A stretch of DNA of 9,292 bases. Origin: an uncultured Prevotella sp. (GTDB taxonomy: Bacteria; Bacteroidota; Bacteroidia; Bacteroidales; Bacteroidaceae). Made by a program: the position numbers and the translations under genes. The notes beneath the pieces were generated by a model. The model did not search any database and was not told the origin of the DNA. It worked only from the letters and a program-made list of their open reading frames with translations. Position 1 is the stretch's first letter, and every line of letters begins with the position of its first letter. Positions 1-8,000 of the stretch are shown piece by piece. The stretch spans positions 1-9,292 of the forward strand of contig CAJLYG010000125.1 of NCBI GenBank assembly GCA_905210845.1, given 5' to 3'.

Positions 1-1392
1 TTCAATGCTACCGTCGCAGCTGCCGACCGGGCTTGGAACGAGGAGTTAGGCAAGATCACTATCGATACAAAGGATGAGGTGGCACGCCGCATCTTCTATA
101 CTTCCTTGTATCACACCATGGTGGCTCCCTCTGTATTCAACGATGTGAACGGAGAGTACTGGGGACCGGACAAGCAGAAGCACAAGGGCGATTTCACCAA
201 TTACACCACCTTCTCCCTTTGGGACACCTATCGGGCAGCTATGCCGTTGATGACATTGATTCATCCGGAGAAGGAAGTGGACATTGCACAGACCATGCTG
301 CATATTGCCGACCAGCAGGGTCGACTGCCCGTTTGGCATCTCATGGGCAACGAGACCGACTGTATGGTGGGAAATCCTGGGATCCCTGCCTTGATCGATA
401 TCGCCATGAAAGGCTACCCGGTGGACAAGGAGAAGGTCTTCGAGGCTGCCAAGAAAACGGCAATGGGCAATGACAGGGGACTGGACCTGCTGAAGAAATA
501 TGGCTATCTTCCTTGCGACCTCGATCCGACACATGAGACCGTGGCAAAGGGAATGGAGTATGCGCTCGCTGATTGGAGCATCGCGCAACTTGCCAAACAG
601 TTGGGGAAGACGGCTGATTACAAGTATTTCCTGAAGCGCAGCCAGTCGTACCGTGATCATTACTTCGACAAGAAAACGGGCTTCATGCGGGGCGTGACTT
701 CCAAAGGGACGTTCCGTGAGCCTTTCAGTCCTTTCCATGCTGTCCACAGACAGGATGACTATACGGAAGGAAATGCCTGGCAGTACACCTGGCTGGTGCC
801 TCATGACGTGCACGGATTGGTGAGTGCCTTCGGGGGCGAGAAACCTTTCATCATGAAGCTTGATTCCCTCTTCATTGCCCAAGGCGACATGGGCGCTGAG
901 GCTTCACCTGACATCTCGGGCCTCATCGGGCAGTATGCGCATGGCAATGAGCCCAGTCACCACATTATTTATATGTATAACTATGTGGGACAGCCCTATA
1001 AGGCAGCCCAGAAACTGCGCTATGTGATGAACACTCTCTATAATGACTCCTTAGATGGGCTGTGCGGTAATGAGGACGTAGGGCAGATGTCTGCATGGTA
1101 TATCCTCTCTGCTTGCGGACTGTATCAGGTGGAACCTGTTGGCGGGAAGTTCATCTTCGGTAGCCCGATCTTCGACAAGGTGACCCTGAGGGTGCGTGAC
1201 GGTAGAACCTTTACTGTGGTGGCGAAGAACAACAGCAAGGAGAATATGTATATCCAGAGCGCGAAGCTGAATGGGAAGAAATACACCAAGTCGTATATTT
1301 CCTTTGCTGACATCGTCAAGGGCGGTACCTTGGAATTCGTGATGGGGCCTCAGCCCTCTAAGTTTGGCACGGCTGCGAAGGACAGGCCTTGA
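1..1392 (+). CDS. GH92 family alpha-mannosidase, C-terminal part (5' end outside window)
   Basis: The reading frame is open from base 1 and ends with TGA at 1390-1392, giving 463 visible residues. GH92 enzymes are usually about 700-780 residues, so the N-terminal beta-sandwich domain lies upstream. GH92 members are calcium-dependent, inverting exo-alpha-mannosidases that trim host N-glycans or yeast mannan. Family landmarks run in order: IFYTSLYHTMVAPS (about residues 31-44), WHLMGNETDCMVG (about 112-124, with E118 the probable catalytic acid), EGNAWQYTW (about 256-264), NEPSHH, and GNEDVGQMSAWY (from residue 356, with D359 the probable base). The C-terminal FVMGPQPSKFG is also typical. As I recall the characterised enzymes, two Asp flank the Glu of that last motif; here the first is Asn357. 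A GTG at 79 is internal, because the family homology continues upstream to base 1. The linkage specificity (alpha-1,2, 1,3, 1,4 or 1,6) cannot be read from the sequence. A strong terminator follows the stop. Confidence 0.93.
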   Translation, partial: FNATVAAADRAWNEELGKITIDTKDEVARRIFYTSLYHTMVAPSVFNDVNGEYWGPDKQKHKGDFTNYTTFSLWDTYRAAMPLMTLIHPEKEVDIAQTMLHIADQQGRLPVWHLMGNETDCMVGNPGIPALIDIAMKGYPVDKEKVFEAAKKTAMGNDRGLDLLKKYGYLPCDLDPTHETVAKGMEYALADWSIAQLAKQLGKTADYKYFLKRSQSYRDHYFDKKTGFMRGVTSKGTFREPFSPFHAVHRQDDYTEGNAWQYTWLVPHDVHGLVSAFGGEKPFIMKLDSLFIAQGDMGAEASPDISGLIGQYAHGNEPSHHIIYMYNYVGQPYKAAQKLRYVMNTLYNDSLDGLCGNEDVGQMSAWYILSACGLYQVEPVGGKFIFGSPIFDKVTLRVRDGRTFTVVAKNNSKENMYIQSAKLNGKKYTKSYISFADIVKGGTLEFVMGPQPSKFGTAAKDRP

Positions 1393-1418
1393 TGGACGTG
1401 CGTAACGGAAGATAAAAG

Positions 1419-1469
1419 GCAGGGATCCCATGACAGCATAGAGACTGTCCATTGGGATCCCTGCTTTTT
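1419..1469 (+). terminator. Rho-independent terminator after GH92
   Basis: GCAGGGATCCCA (1419-1430) pairs perfectly with TGGGATCCCTGC (1453-1464), and five Ts follow at 1465-1469. An inner stem GACAG/CTGTC (1432-1436 with 1445-1449) stacks inside the loop, so the whole element is a two-tier hairpin. It starts 26 nt after the GH92 stop. On the minus strand the hairpin is followed by CCTTTT, so weak bidirectional action is possible. Confidence 0.9.
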
Positions 1470-1523
1470 CTTGGCAATAATCTTCAGTCACTTCCGTTTC
1501 AAGAAAAGAACCTTAAAAAAGAA

Positions 1524-2078
1524 ATGAAAATGAAGGAAATAGAAAAGATGAGGATTCAGATGATGTATAGCTTCGCTGACCCAGAGATCATCGCGAGCCT
1601 GGGACATGCCCAATCAGCATGTGCGCGTTTGCGTACAATGACGATACAGGACAAAGATTATCGGGAGGCGATAGAAGATTTGATCCCGGGTATTCCCGTC
1701 TCTTCCACGGTCTCTCCTCCCGTCACTTGCGATCATGGGCACGGCATCCATCTTGGCGAGCACGTATTCATCAATTATAACTGCACTTTCTTAGATGGGG
1801 GTGACATTACGATTGACGACCATGTGCTGATTGGTCCCAACTGCTCTTTCTATACGCCTCAGCATCCGATGGACTATGTCTCTCGCAGGATTCCTCACGA
1901 GACTACCTACCCGATCACGGTGGGGGAGGATACTTGGATTTGTGGGAATGTAACCGTTTGCCCTGGTGTAACGATCGGGAAACGTTGCATCATTGCCGCT
2001 GGCAGCGTGGTTACGCATGACATTCCTGATGATAGCATGGCGGCAGGGGTTCCTGCTGAGGTAAAGAAACACCTGTAA
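1524..2078 (+). CDS. Maltose/galactoside-type O-acetyltransferase (left-handed beta-helix family)
   Basis: A 184-residue protein of the maltose/galactoside O-acetyltransferase type (Maa/LacA-like), which moves acetyl from acetyl-CoA to a sugar hydroxyl in the cytoplasm. The helical N-terminal maltose-acetyltransferase domain covers about residues 3-57 (EKMRIQMMYSFADPEIIASL). It is followed by hexapeptide-repeat coils: HLGEHVFINYNCTFLDGG, ITIDDHVLIGPNCSFY, ITVGEDTWICGNVTVCPG and VTIGKRCIIAAGSVV. H114 in TPQHPMD matches the catalytic His position, and the ending MAAGVPAEV is typical. Length is normal for the family (about 183-200). I chose ATG 1524 because an upstream in-frame TTG at 1452 lies inside the terminator stem and would add a non-homologous leader. 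ATG 1530 and 1548 are further options. The upstream stretch AAAAAAGAA is AT-rich with no strong Shine-Dalgarno. I found no TAnnTTTG promoter between 1393 and 1523, so its transcription is unclear. The acceptor sugar is unknown. Confidence 0.9.
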   Translation: MKMKEIEKMRIQMMYSFADPEIIASLGHAQSACARLRTMTIQDKDYREAIEDLIPGIPVSSTVSPPVTCDHGHGIHLGEHVFINYNCTFLDGGDITIDDHVLIGPNCSFYTPQHPMDYVSRRIPHETTYPITVGEDTWICGNVTVCPGVTIGKRCIIAAGSVVTHDIPDDSMAAGVPAEVKKHL

Positions 2079-2095
2079 CCCTTTAGGTTACAGGT
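2071..2095. terminator. Hairpin between convergent genes, overlapping a stop codon
   Basis: ACCTGTAACC (2071-2080) pairs perfectly with GGTTACAGGT (2086-2095) around the 5-nt loop CTTTA. The acetyltransferase stop TAA (2076-2078) lies in the left arm. The convergent GH16 gene ends at 2115, only 36 nt away, so this is probably a shared bidirectional terminator. Neither strand has a strong U-tract directly after the stem: plus reads ACTCCTC, while minus reads GTTTCTTTACC. Confidence 0.6.
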
Positions 2096-2114
2096 ACTCC
2101 TCTGCCTGTACAAG

Positions 2115-2897
2115 TTATTTTTTCCGCTGATAGTGTTTCACCCAATCGATCTCCATTTGGACGGGGAGATCTTTCGGGTCGACTCTTCCTACCCACTTCC
2201 CGCCCAACTGCATGTCGAGCATCAGGAACATCGGCTTGTAGTAGGGGAACTGTCCGGGCTTATCAGTTTCAATCTTAGGATAGCTGAAGGTCTTCTTCCC
2301 GTTGATGCTGAACACTAAACTGTCGGGGTAGAACTCCACCGCATAGGTGTTAAAACCGTCCCTATTGATGGTCCCAATGCCTCCGTGTGGGGGCGTATCG
2401 GATAGTTTCAGGGTGTAAGTATAGTGGGAGTGGACGGTCTGGTAGGCAATGCTGTCATTGTTCAGACGTTCCATGATGTCCACCTCACCGCCGTCAGGCC
2501 ATTTGTTATGCTGTGTATCGAAGGGGAGAAGCCAGAATGCGGGCCAGGCTCCCGTTGCTCCATGCAGGCGTGCACGGATCTCTATCTTGCCGCCCATGAA
2601 CGCATGCTTGCCCTTTGTCCACACGCCTCCGGTGATATAGGTGGCTGTGTCCCTTGCTAAGTTGTCGTTTTTCATGCCTTTCAGGATGAGCATGCCGTCT
2701 TTCACGTCATAGAGCCTGTCCTCCTTCGACATGAAATTGTTCCAGTCTGCCCTGCCTCTGTCAATGCGGCTCCATACAGTTGTGTCCAATTCTTGTCCCT
2801 TGAAGTTCTCCTGCCATACCACTTTCCAAGGTCCTTTGTGGCTACAGGATGTCATTGCACCCAGGGCAATGAGTAAGATCGTAAAGGTTTTCTTCAT
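2115..2897 (-). CDS. GH16 family endo-beta-glycanase, lipoprotein
   Basis: A 260-residue GH16 enzyme, a retaining endo-glycosidase with a beta-jelly-roll fold. The active-site signature ExDxxE is intact as E138-V-D140-I-M-E143, giving nucleophile E138 and acid/base E143. The subsite tryptophan segment GAWPAFWLLP (about 116-125) and VHSHYT (155-160) flank it, and a late DMQLGGKWVG strand (228-237) is present. Residues 1-17 form a lipoprotein signal ending MTSC, with Cys18 as the lipid anchor. The residues after Cys (SHKG) lack the acidic surface-export signal of many Bacteroides surface lipoproteins, so the side of the membrane is uncertain. GH16 covers laminarinases, mixed-linkage glucanases, agarases and mucin O-glycanases. 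The segment from VHSHYT to DMQLGG reminds me of the Bacteroidetes O-glycanase group that cuts poly-LacNAc in mucin O-glycans, but that is recollection, not alignment. Its own promoter lies at 2934-2964, and the susD terminator separates it from susCD. Confidence 0.93.
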   Translation of the reverse strand: MKKTFTILLIALGAMTSCSHKGPWKVVWQENFKGQELDTTVWSRIDRGRADWNNFMSKEDRLYDVKDGMLILKGMKNDNLARDTATYITGGVWTKGKHAFMGGKIEIRARLHGATGAWPAFWLLPFDTQHNKWPDGGEVDIMERLNNDSIAYQTVHSHYTYTLKLSDTPPHGGIGTINRDGFNTYAVEFYPDSLVFSINGKKTFSYPKIETDKPGQFPYYKPMFLMLDMQLGGKWVGRVDPKDLPVQMEIDWVKHYQRKK

Positions 2898-2933
2898 TTT
2901 GCTTTCATGTTATTGGTTTGATGAATGTGCTTA

Positions 2934-2964
2934 CAAAGGTACTGCAAATCAAGGGAAATACAAA
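2934..2964 (-). promoter_or_regulatory. Bacteroidetes-type promoter for GH16
   Basis: Read on the minus strand, TTTG (2961-2964), a 19-nt spacer and TACCTTTG (2934-2941) match the Bacteroidetes sigma-ABfr consensus TTTG...TAnnTTTG exactly. Transcription would start near 2927, giving a leader of about 30 nt before the GH16 ATG at 2897. The spacer is AT-rich. Confidence 0.8.
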
Positions 2965-3074
2965 ATAAAAGCCTAAGAATTTTGCCGGTTAGTGATGGTC
3001 TTTTGATGGAGGCGCAATCTCTTCTTGCGTAAGTCGCGTCAGTCTTTTTCCCATTCCGCGACAGCCCGTTTTCC

Positions 3075-3184
3075 AAGAGGTCATCTCCGGTCTCCTAAAA
3101 GGTCATCTATTGAAACCTAAAAAGCCATCTAACGCAGCGTAAAAGGTCATCTAACGCAGCGTGAAAGGTCATCTCTTGCAAAAC
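3075..3184. repeat. Five-unit tandem repeat with a strict 22-bp period
   Basis: A 12-nt core, consensus AAAAGGTCATCT, starts at 3075, 3097, 3119, 3141 and 3163, so every step is exactly 22 bp. The variants are AAGAGGTCATCT, AAAAGGTCATCT, AAAAAGCCATCT, AAAAGGTCATCT and GAAAGGTCATCT. The 10-nt segments between cores vary: CCGGTCTCCT, ATTGAAACCT, AACGCAGCGT (twice) and CTTGCAAAAC. The repeated AACGCAGCGT contains the small dyad ACGC-A-GCGT. Because 22 is not a multiple of 3, the array is not a protein repeat. It lies after the susD terminator and 111-220 bp upstream of the GH16 -33 element, so it is probably untranscribed or part of regulatory DNA. Function is unknown. Confidence 0.9.
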
Positions 3185-3255
3185 CTTGTCTACAAAGGCC
3201 TCTCCCAGGCTGGGAATCCTTGCTTTCTGTCATAAGGTAGGGAGGGGTAGGGGAG

Positions 3256-3285
3256 AAAAAAAGGAGCCAGCTCAACACTGGCTCC
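3256..3285 (-). terminator. Rho-independent terminator after susD
   Basis: Read on the minus strand, GGAGCCAG (from 3285 to 3278), a 7-nt loop and CTGGCTCC (from 3270 to 3263) form a perfect 8-bp GC-rich stem followed directly by seven Us (3262-3256). It begins 22 nt after the susD stop, so it closes the susCD transcription unit before GH16. Confidence 0.95.
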
Positions 3286-3306
3286 CTTCCGGTTTATTGT
3301 TATGTT

Positions 3307-4953
3307 TTATCGTGTAAAAGCTGTCTGATAACCATCGGTCTGCTTCAGGACAGGGTCGTTGTTCATTGTTGAGGTCGACAACGGCCACAACAACTTGTAT
3401 GCCTCTGACTGGTTCAGGATGGCTCCCTCGCTGCCCATGGCTCCCGGGATGAACGGGTAGTTCACAGAGGGGTCGAATACCAATGAGTTGCCACTTGCAT
3501 CCTTCATGCGGATCAGGTTGAACCAACGCTTGCCCTCGAACACGAACTCCTTGTCGCTTTCGAAGAGGATCGCCTTGGCGTTCTCATACTGGCTCTGGTT
3601 GGTATACTGAGGATAGTCGTCTCCATAAGCACGCTTCCTGATCTGGTTGATGTAAGGAGAAGGATCATTGCCTAAGTCGTTCTCAATCTCTGCCATCAGC
3701 AATAGAACCTCTGCATATCGGAAGATCGGACCGTCGGCGTCTAAGTAGTGCACGCCCTCACTGGTAGAATAGGTACCTGAAAACTTAGGAACCAGAACAC
3801 CGAAGTTCGAGCCTGTAGCCTCCTTAGTAGCATCTCCCTTGACAGCGAAGAAGGTTGCATCGCGGCGCTTGTCTTTCTCATCGAAAGAGCGCCAGAAGCT
3901 TTCCTTGTACTGATAGCGTAGGAGGCCACCCACAAGTGTATATGTGCCATATTCTTGGGTAGCGTCCATCTTCAGCGGATTGTTGTTCAGGTCGTATTCC
4001 GTAGTGAAGAGATTCTCCTGTGCAAGGCAGTAACTAATATTCGGGAAGTACACCTTATCTGTTTTATTAAAGGGCGCAGCCAAGATCATCTCTGGGTTGT
4101 TTGCCTTGTAATCAGAGCGGAAAGCCTGGTAGAACTCAGGTGCTAACTCGAAGTAACCCGTATTGATAATGTCTTGCAAGGCTTTCTTGGCTACCTGCAG
4201 GTCAGCCGTGCCCGTGGCTTTCTGGTCGCCTGTCGTAACCTCAACTGCCCATGTGTAGATGTTTGCCTTCAGGACCAAAGTTGCAAAGAGGTTCCAGTTG
4301 TACTGGTCTACCCATCCATGGGTGCCAGCTAAGCCATATTGCTTTTCGGATTCGTCGATATCCGACTTCATCAGCTTCATGATCTCAGAGGCATTGGAAC
4401 GCTCACGAGAGAGGCGTGCGGCTGATACCTGTCCGTCCGTAATGGCAACATCGGTAACCAAGGGGACATTCCCCCAAGTACGGTAGAGGAAGAAGTAATA
4501 GTAAGCACGCATGCCATAAGCCTCAGCCAAATAAAGGGCTTTCTGCTTGTCTGTCAGGAAATCGCAGTTAGGAATCTGCTGGATGGCAAGGTTTACGCGT
4601 ACAATCTCGCCATAAAGGCCGTTCCAGTTGCTGAACATGGCATTGTCCTCGCGCAGGTCTTGCTTGAGAATGGTTTGGTTATACATGGATTCTCCGAAGA
4701 CAGATACACCTGTACCGTCATCGCCATCACCCAACAGTCCACCTCTTACTTCACCCATATTGAAGATGGTGCTGTACGTTGAACGGAGGTAACTGTTCAA
4801 ACCGGTCATATAACCGCTTACTTCCGTAGCGTCCTGCCAGAAGTTACCACTGGCGAAGTAGTCTTTCGGAGCCTGGTCGAGCGATTCGCATCCGGTGAAG
4901 AGCGTCAGGGCTCCCATCGCGAGACTACCTAAGATAATATTTAATTTTTTCAT
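3307..4953 (-). CDS. susD-like: SusD/RagB-like surface glycan-binding lipoprotein
   Basis: A 548-residue SusD-family protein, within the usual 480-650. SusD proteins are surface lipoproteins that form a lid on the partner SusC barrel, bind glycans and hand oligosaccharides to it. The signal peptide ends in LFTGC with lipid-anchor Cys22, followed by ESLDQAPKD, close to the common mature N-terminus of the family. Family landmarks are AYYYFFLYRTWGNVPLVTD in the TPR-like region, FRYAEVLLLMAEIENDLG followed by INQIRKRAYG, FEGKRWFNLIRMKD, and the C-terminal LLWPLSTSTMNNDPVL. It starts 50 nt after the susC stop with no promoter or terminator between, so the two are co-transcribed. The ligand cannot be inferred, because SusD binding residues are not conserved across substrates. 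The symbol denotes family only. Confidence 0.97.
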   Translation of the reverse strand: MKKLNIILGSLAMGALTLFTGCESLDQAPKDYFASGNFWQDATEVSGYMTGLNSYLRSTYSTIFNMGEVRGGLLGDGDDGTGVSVFGESMYNQTILKQDLREDNAMFSNWNGLYGEIVRVNLAIQQIPNCDFLTDKQKALYLAEAYGMRAYYYFFLYRTWGNVPLVTDVAITDGQVSAARLSRERSNASEIMKLMKSDIDESEKQYGLAGTHGWVDQYNWNLFATLVLKANIYTWAVEVTTGDQKATGTADLQVAKKALQDIINTGYFELAPEFYQAFRSDYKANNPEMILAAPFNKTDKVYFPNISYCLAQENLFTTEYDLNNNPLKMDATQEYGTYTLVGGLLRYQYKESFWRSFDEKDKRRDATFFAVKGDATKEATGSNFGVLVPKFSGTYSTSEGVHYLDADGPIFRYAEVLLLMAEIENDLGNDPSPYINQIRKRAYGDDYPQYTNQSQYENAKAILFESDKEFVFEGKRWFNLIRMKDASGNSLVFDPSVNYPFIPGAMGSEGAILNQSEAYKLLWPLSTSTMNNDPVLKQTDGYQTAFTR

Positions 4954-5003
4954 TGTGTTTCTATTTTATTTAATTCACGATATTGTCAAATCCTTAAGCT
5001 TCC

Positions 5004-8000
5004 TTAGAATGTTACGTTTACGCCGAGCACGAGCATGCGGGGTAGAGGATAACCACCGCTGTTGGAGGATACCTCTGGCGAGAAGACGTAAGGCGCGTCA
5101 CAAATATAGCCTAAGTTCTGGCCTGTTACCGACAGGGTACAGTTCTCGATGCCAACCTTGTTCACTAAGAACTTGGGCAGGTTGTAGGAAAGGGTTACCT
5201 CGCGGAATGACAGGTAGTCGCCGTCGTAGCAGAACATGGTGCTGTACCGGTCGTAGTTACGGGCGTTCAACTGGTCTGCCCAGATGTAGATAGGATACTT
5301 GGCATTGGGGTTGTCTTCCGACCAGGTGTCCTTCACGTTCGTCAATGTATTGTAGCTTCCCTGCATGTTACCCATGATCCAAGGAGTACGGTAGTCGTAA
5401 GTCTTGAACCCAAGGGCGAAGTCCATGCGGGCAGAAAGGGTCAGGTCTTTCCACGATACAGAGAGGTTCATACCACCGGTGTACTTAGGTATCATGTTGC
5501 CCACCTTCACGCGGTCGTAGTTGTCGATGACACCGTCACCGTTGACATCCTTCCACTTCACGTCACCCGGCATGATAGCCAGGCCACCCTTTGCCTTGCC
5601 ATATTCAGCATAAGCCTGTGGACCATAGAGCTTCTTGTTGGAACCACCGTTGTTAGAGGTTGTCTCGTCAACGAGGTTGCCAGGAATCTCGTCATAGCTC
5701 TTGTAGATGCCTTCTGCAATGAAGAGGTAGAGGTCGCCCGGTCGTTCGCCTTCTGCATAACCGCCTACGTATTTCTTGTCGGTGCCATTGCCCGTGTAGA
5801 CATAGAATCCGTTCTGGCGGTTCTTCTCATTGCCATTTTCTGGCAACTTGATGATCTTGTTGGTGTTATAGGCAATGTTGAAGTTGAAGTCTGCCTTCCA
5901 GTCCTTCGTATTGATAATATGGTAGTTCAAGTCGAACTCAAAACCGCGGTTCTGCAGGGTACCGTTGTTAGAGGTAATGCTGGTGAACCCTGAAGAGGCA
6001 GGGATGGTAATGCTGGCATATTTGTCAAACGTACGGCGGTCGTACCAGGTGAAGTTGGTCTGGATCTTGTTGTTCAGGAATCCCAAGTCGAGTCCTAACT
6101 CAAAGGTGCGAGAGGTCTCCCACGTCAGGTAAGGATTGGGAATGGAGTTCAGGTAGTAACCTGTTGAGCCATTGTAGTTGGTTTGTGCATACGCACCCTG
6201 AATGGTATAATTGCCTACCCAGCTGGAGTTCACGTTTCCGTTCTTACCAAAAGAGGCACGCAGTTTACCGAAGCTCAGCCAGCTGTTGGTCTTTTCCATG
6301 AAGTTTTCCTTGCTGAATACCCATCCAATGGATGCGCCAGGGAAGGTTCCCCAACGGTTATCCTTGCTCAGCTTAGAGATACCGTCGCGGCGGATTGTGA
6401 AGCTGGCGAGGTACTTGGCGTCATAATCGTAGTTGATACGGCCGAAATAGGACTCGGTGATGAACTTCGCATGGGAAGTGTCGATTGAACGTGCACCTTC
6501 GTCTGTGAGGGTGTACTGGAGATCCCAGAAGTAATTGTTATCTGGGTTGTAACCGCTTGCAGATAGGTCCTGTGCCTTCTGGTGGAAATATTCCCAACCG
6601 AGCAGAGCGCTGATTCCATGCTTGCCGAAGGTCTTGTTGTAGTTCAACAGGATGTTGTAGGTCTGCGTAAGCTGCTTGTCGCTCTCAGAGTAAGAGTTGT
6701 GCTTCGTATTATAAGAGCCCGGAGAGCTCAGGTAGGTATGGTAGAAATACTCGTAGGTATAGTACTCATAGAACCAGTCGCCCTTGACATCCAAAGTCAG
6801 TCCGTCGTAAATGTTGAAGCGGAAGTCTTGTGAGAACGTGAATTTCTGGCGGCTGTAGTCATTCTGCCATGCGTCCTCCAAGAATTGCTGGTTACCATCT
6901 CCTGAGTTCTTGCCTAACAACAGTTCACCGTCTGCATTGTAAGCACGGAAGGTTGGTGGGTAAGAGAAGTTACGGGAGAAGTAGTTTGCCTCACCTGTGA
7001 AAGGAGAGATTTCACGGTACTTCGTGGTAGAGAAGTTGAAATTAGAATAAGAAGTCAGCCACTTCTTGATCTTATAGTCAGCGTTCAACAAGCCGGAAAG
7101 ACGGCGATTGTAGTTGTTGATGGCATTACCTTCACTCTTGTTGTAGCCCATGCCTGCATAGTAATGGCCCTTGTCATTACCACCGCTGTAACTCAAGTTG
7201 TAATCCTGAGAGAAAGATGGGGTCTTGATATTGAAGTCCTCCATGTGGTTGTTGCAGTAGATCAAGGTCTTGCCGTAGACAGGATCGGTCATCGTCTTCC
7301 ATCCTTCGCCCAACAGCTTCGTCTGGGTGGCAGCGTCGAGGTTGTCATAGAGGTAAACGCCCCACAATCCCTTGGAGCTCTTATTACCATTGGCATAGTA
7401 GTCGTTGCCCGTTCCGAAAGGCTGGGTACCAGCCAGCATGTTCAGGTTACCTGTGCCCTTGTCGTACGCGTACTTATAAGAGAGACGCTCGTAGTAGAGG
7501 TAGTCGCCTGCGTCGCAGAACTCATAAGGATTGTTGAAGTAGTTCCAGGAGAGCTTGGCGTTGAGGTTGATCTTGCCAGAGCCTTCCTTTCCTTTCTTCG
7601 TGGTGATCAAGATAACGCCGTTATTGGCGCGGGAACCGTAAATAGCGGTAGCTCCTGCGTCCTTCATGACTTCCATAGACTCGATATCGTTGGCGTTGAT
7701 GTCCGCCATGCTGCTGCGGATCATACCGTCAACCACGATCAGCGGCGTACCACTGCCGTCGTAGTCGGTACCACCACGCAAGACAATGGTTGGGGAGGAG
7801 TTAGGGTTACCAGAACTTTGGATGACTCTCAGTCCGGATACCGTACCTGAAAGTGCCTGTGAAGGATTGGAGAACATACCTGTGGTCAGGTTTTCGTTCT
7901 TGACCTTCGAAATGGAGTTGGTCAACTTAGAGCGGATGATCGAGCCACTATATCCGATCACGACGGTCTCAGACAACTCCTGAGCAGAGGAATGAAGCTT

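Larger units (their letters stand above)
2898..3306. other. 409-bp intergenic region between susD and GH16
   Basis: From right to left on the minus strand this gap holds the susD 3' end and terminator (3256-3285), a 70-bp stretch with nothing recognised, the 22-bp-period repeat array (3075-3184), about 110 bp without a clear element, and the GH16 promoter (2934-2964). I see no plausible gene; the short open frames here have no family features and cross the repeat array or the terminator. Two weak dyads (CGCAA/TTGCG at 3013-3029, GTCGCG/CGCGAC at 3033-3062) may be chance. Confidence 0.7.

Noticed and set aside
46..882. 278-residue open frame on the minus strand
   Set aside because: It is antisense to the well-supported GH92 gene, has no recognisable family features, and its openness follows from the codon use of the real gene.
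1452..1523. Upstream TTG start that would lengthen the acetyltransferase by 24 residues
   Set aside because: The start lies in the right arm of the GH92 terminator, and the extra residues do not resemble the family N-terminus, which begins at about MKMKEIEKM.
3013..3062. Short dyads CGCAA/TTGCG and GTCGCG/CGCGAC between the array and the GH16 promoter
   Set aside because: They are 5-6 bp stems with 7- and 18-nt loops, without a T-run or linked element, and are compatible with chance.
3075..3184. Possible CRISPR array
   Set aside because: The repeated core is only 12 nt with 10-nt spacers, two of which are identical, and no cas genes are present. CRISPR repeats and spacers are much longer.
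7164..7850. 228-residue open frame on the plus strand
   Set aside because: It is antisense to the conserved plug and early barrel part of susC. Its valine-rich composition is the mirror of the susC codons, and no promoter or domain is seen.
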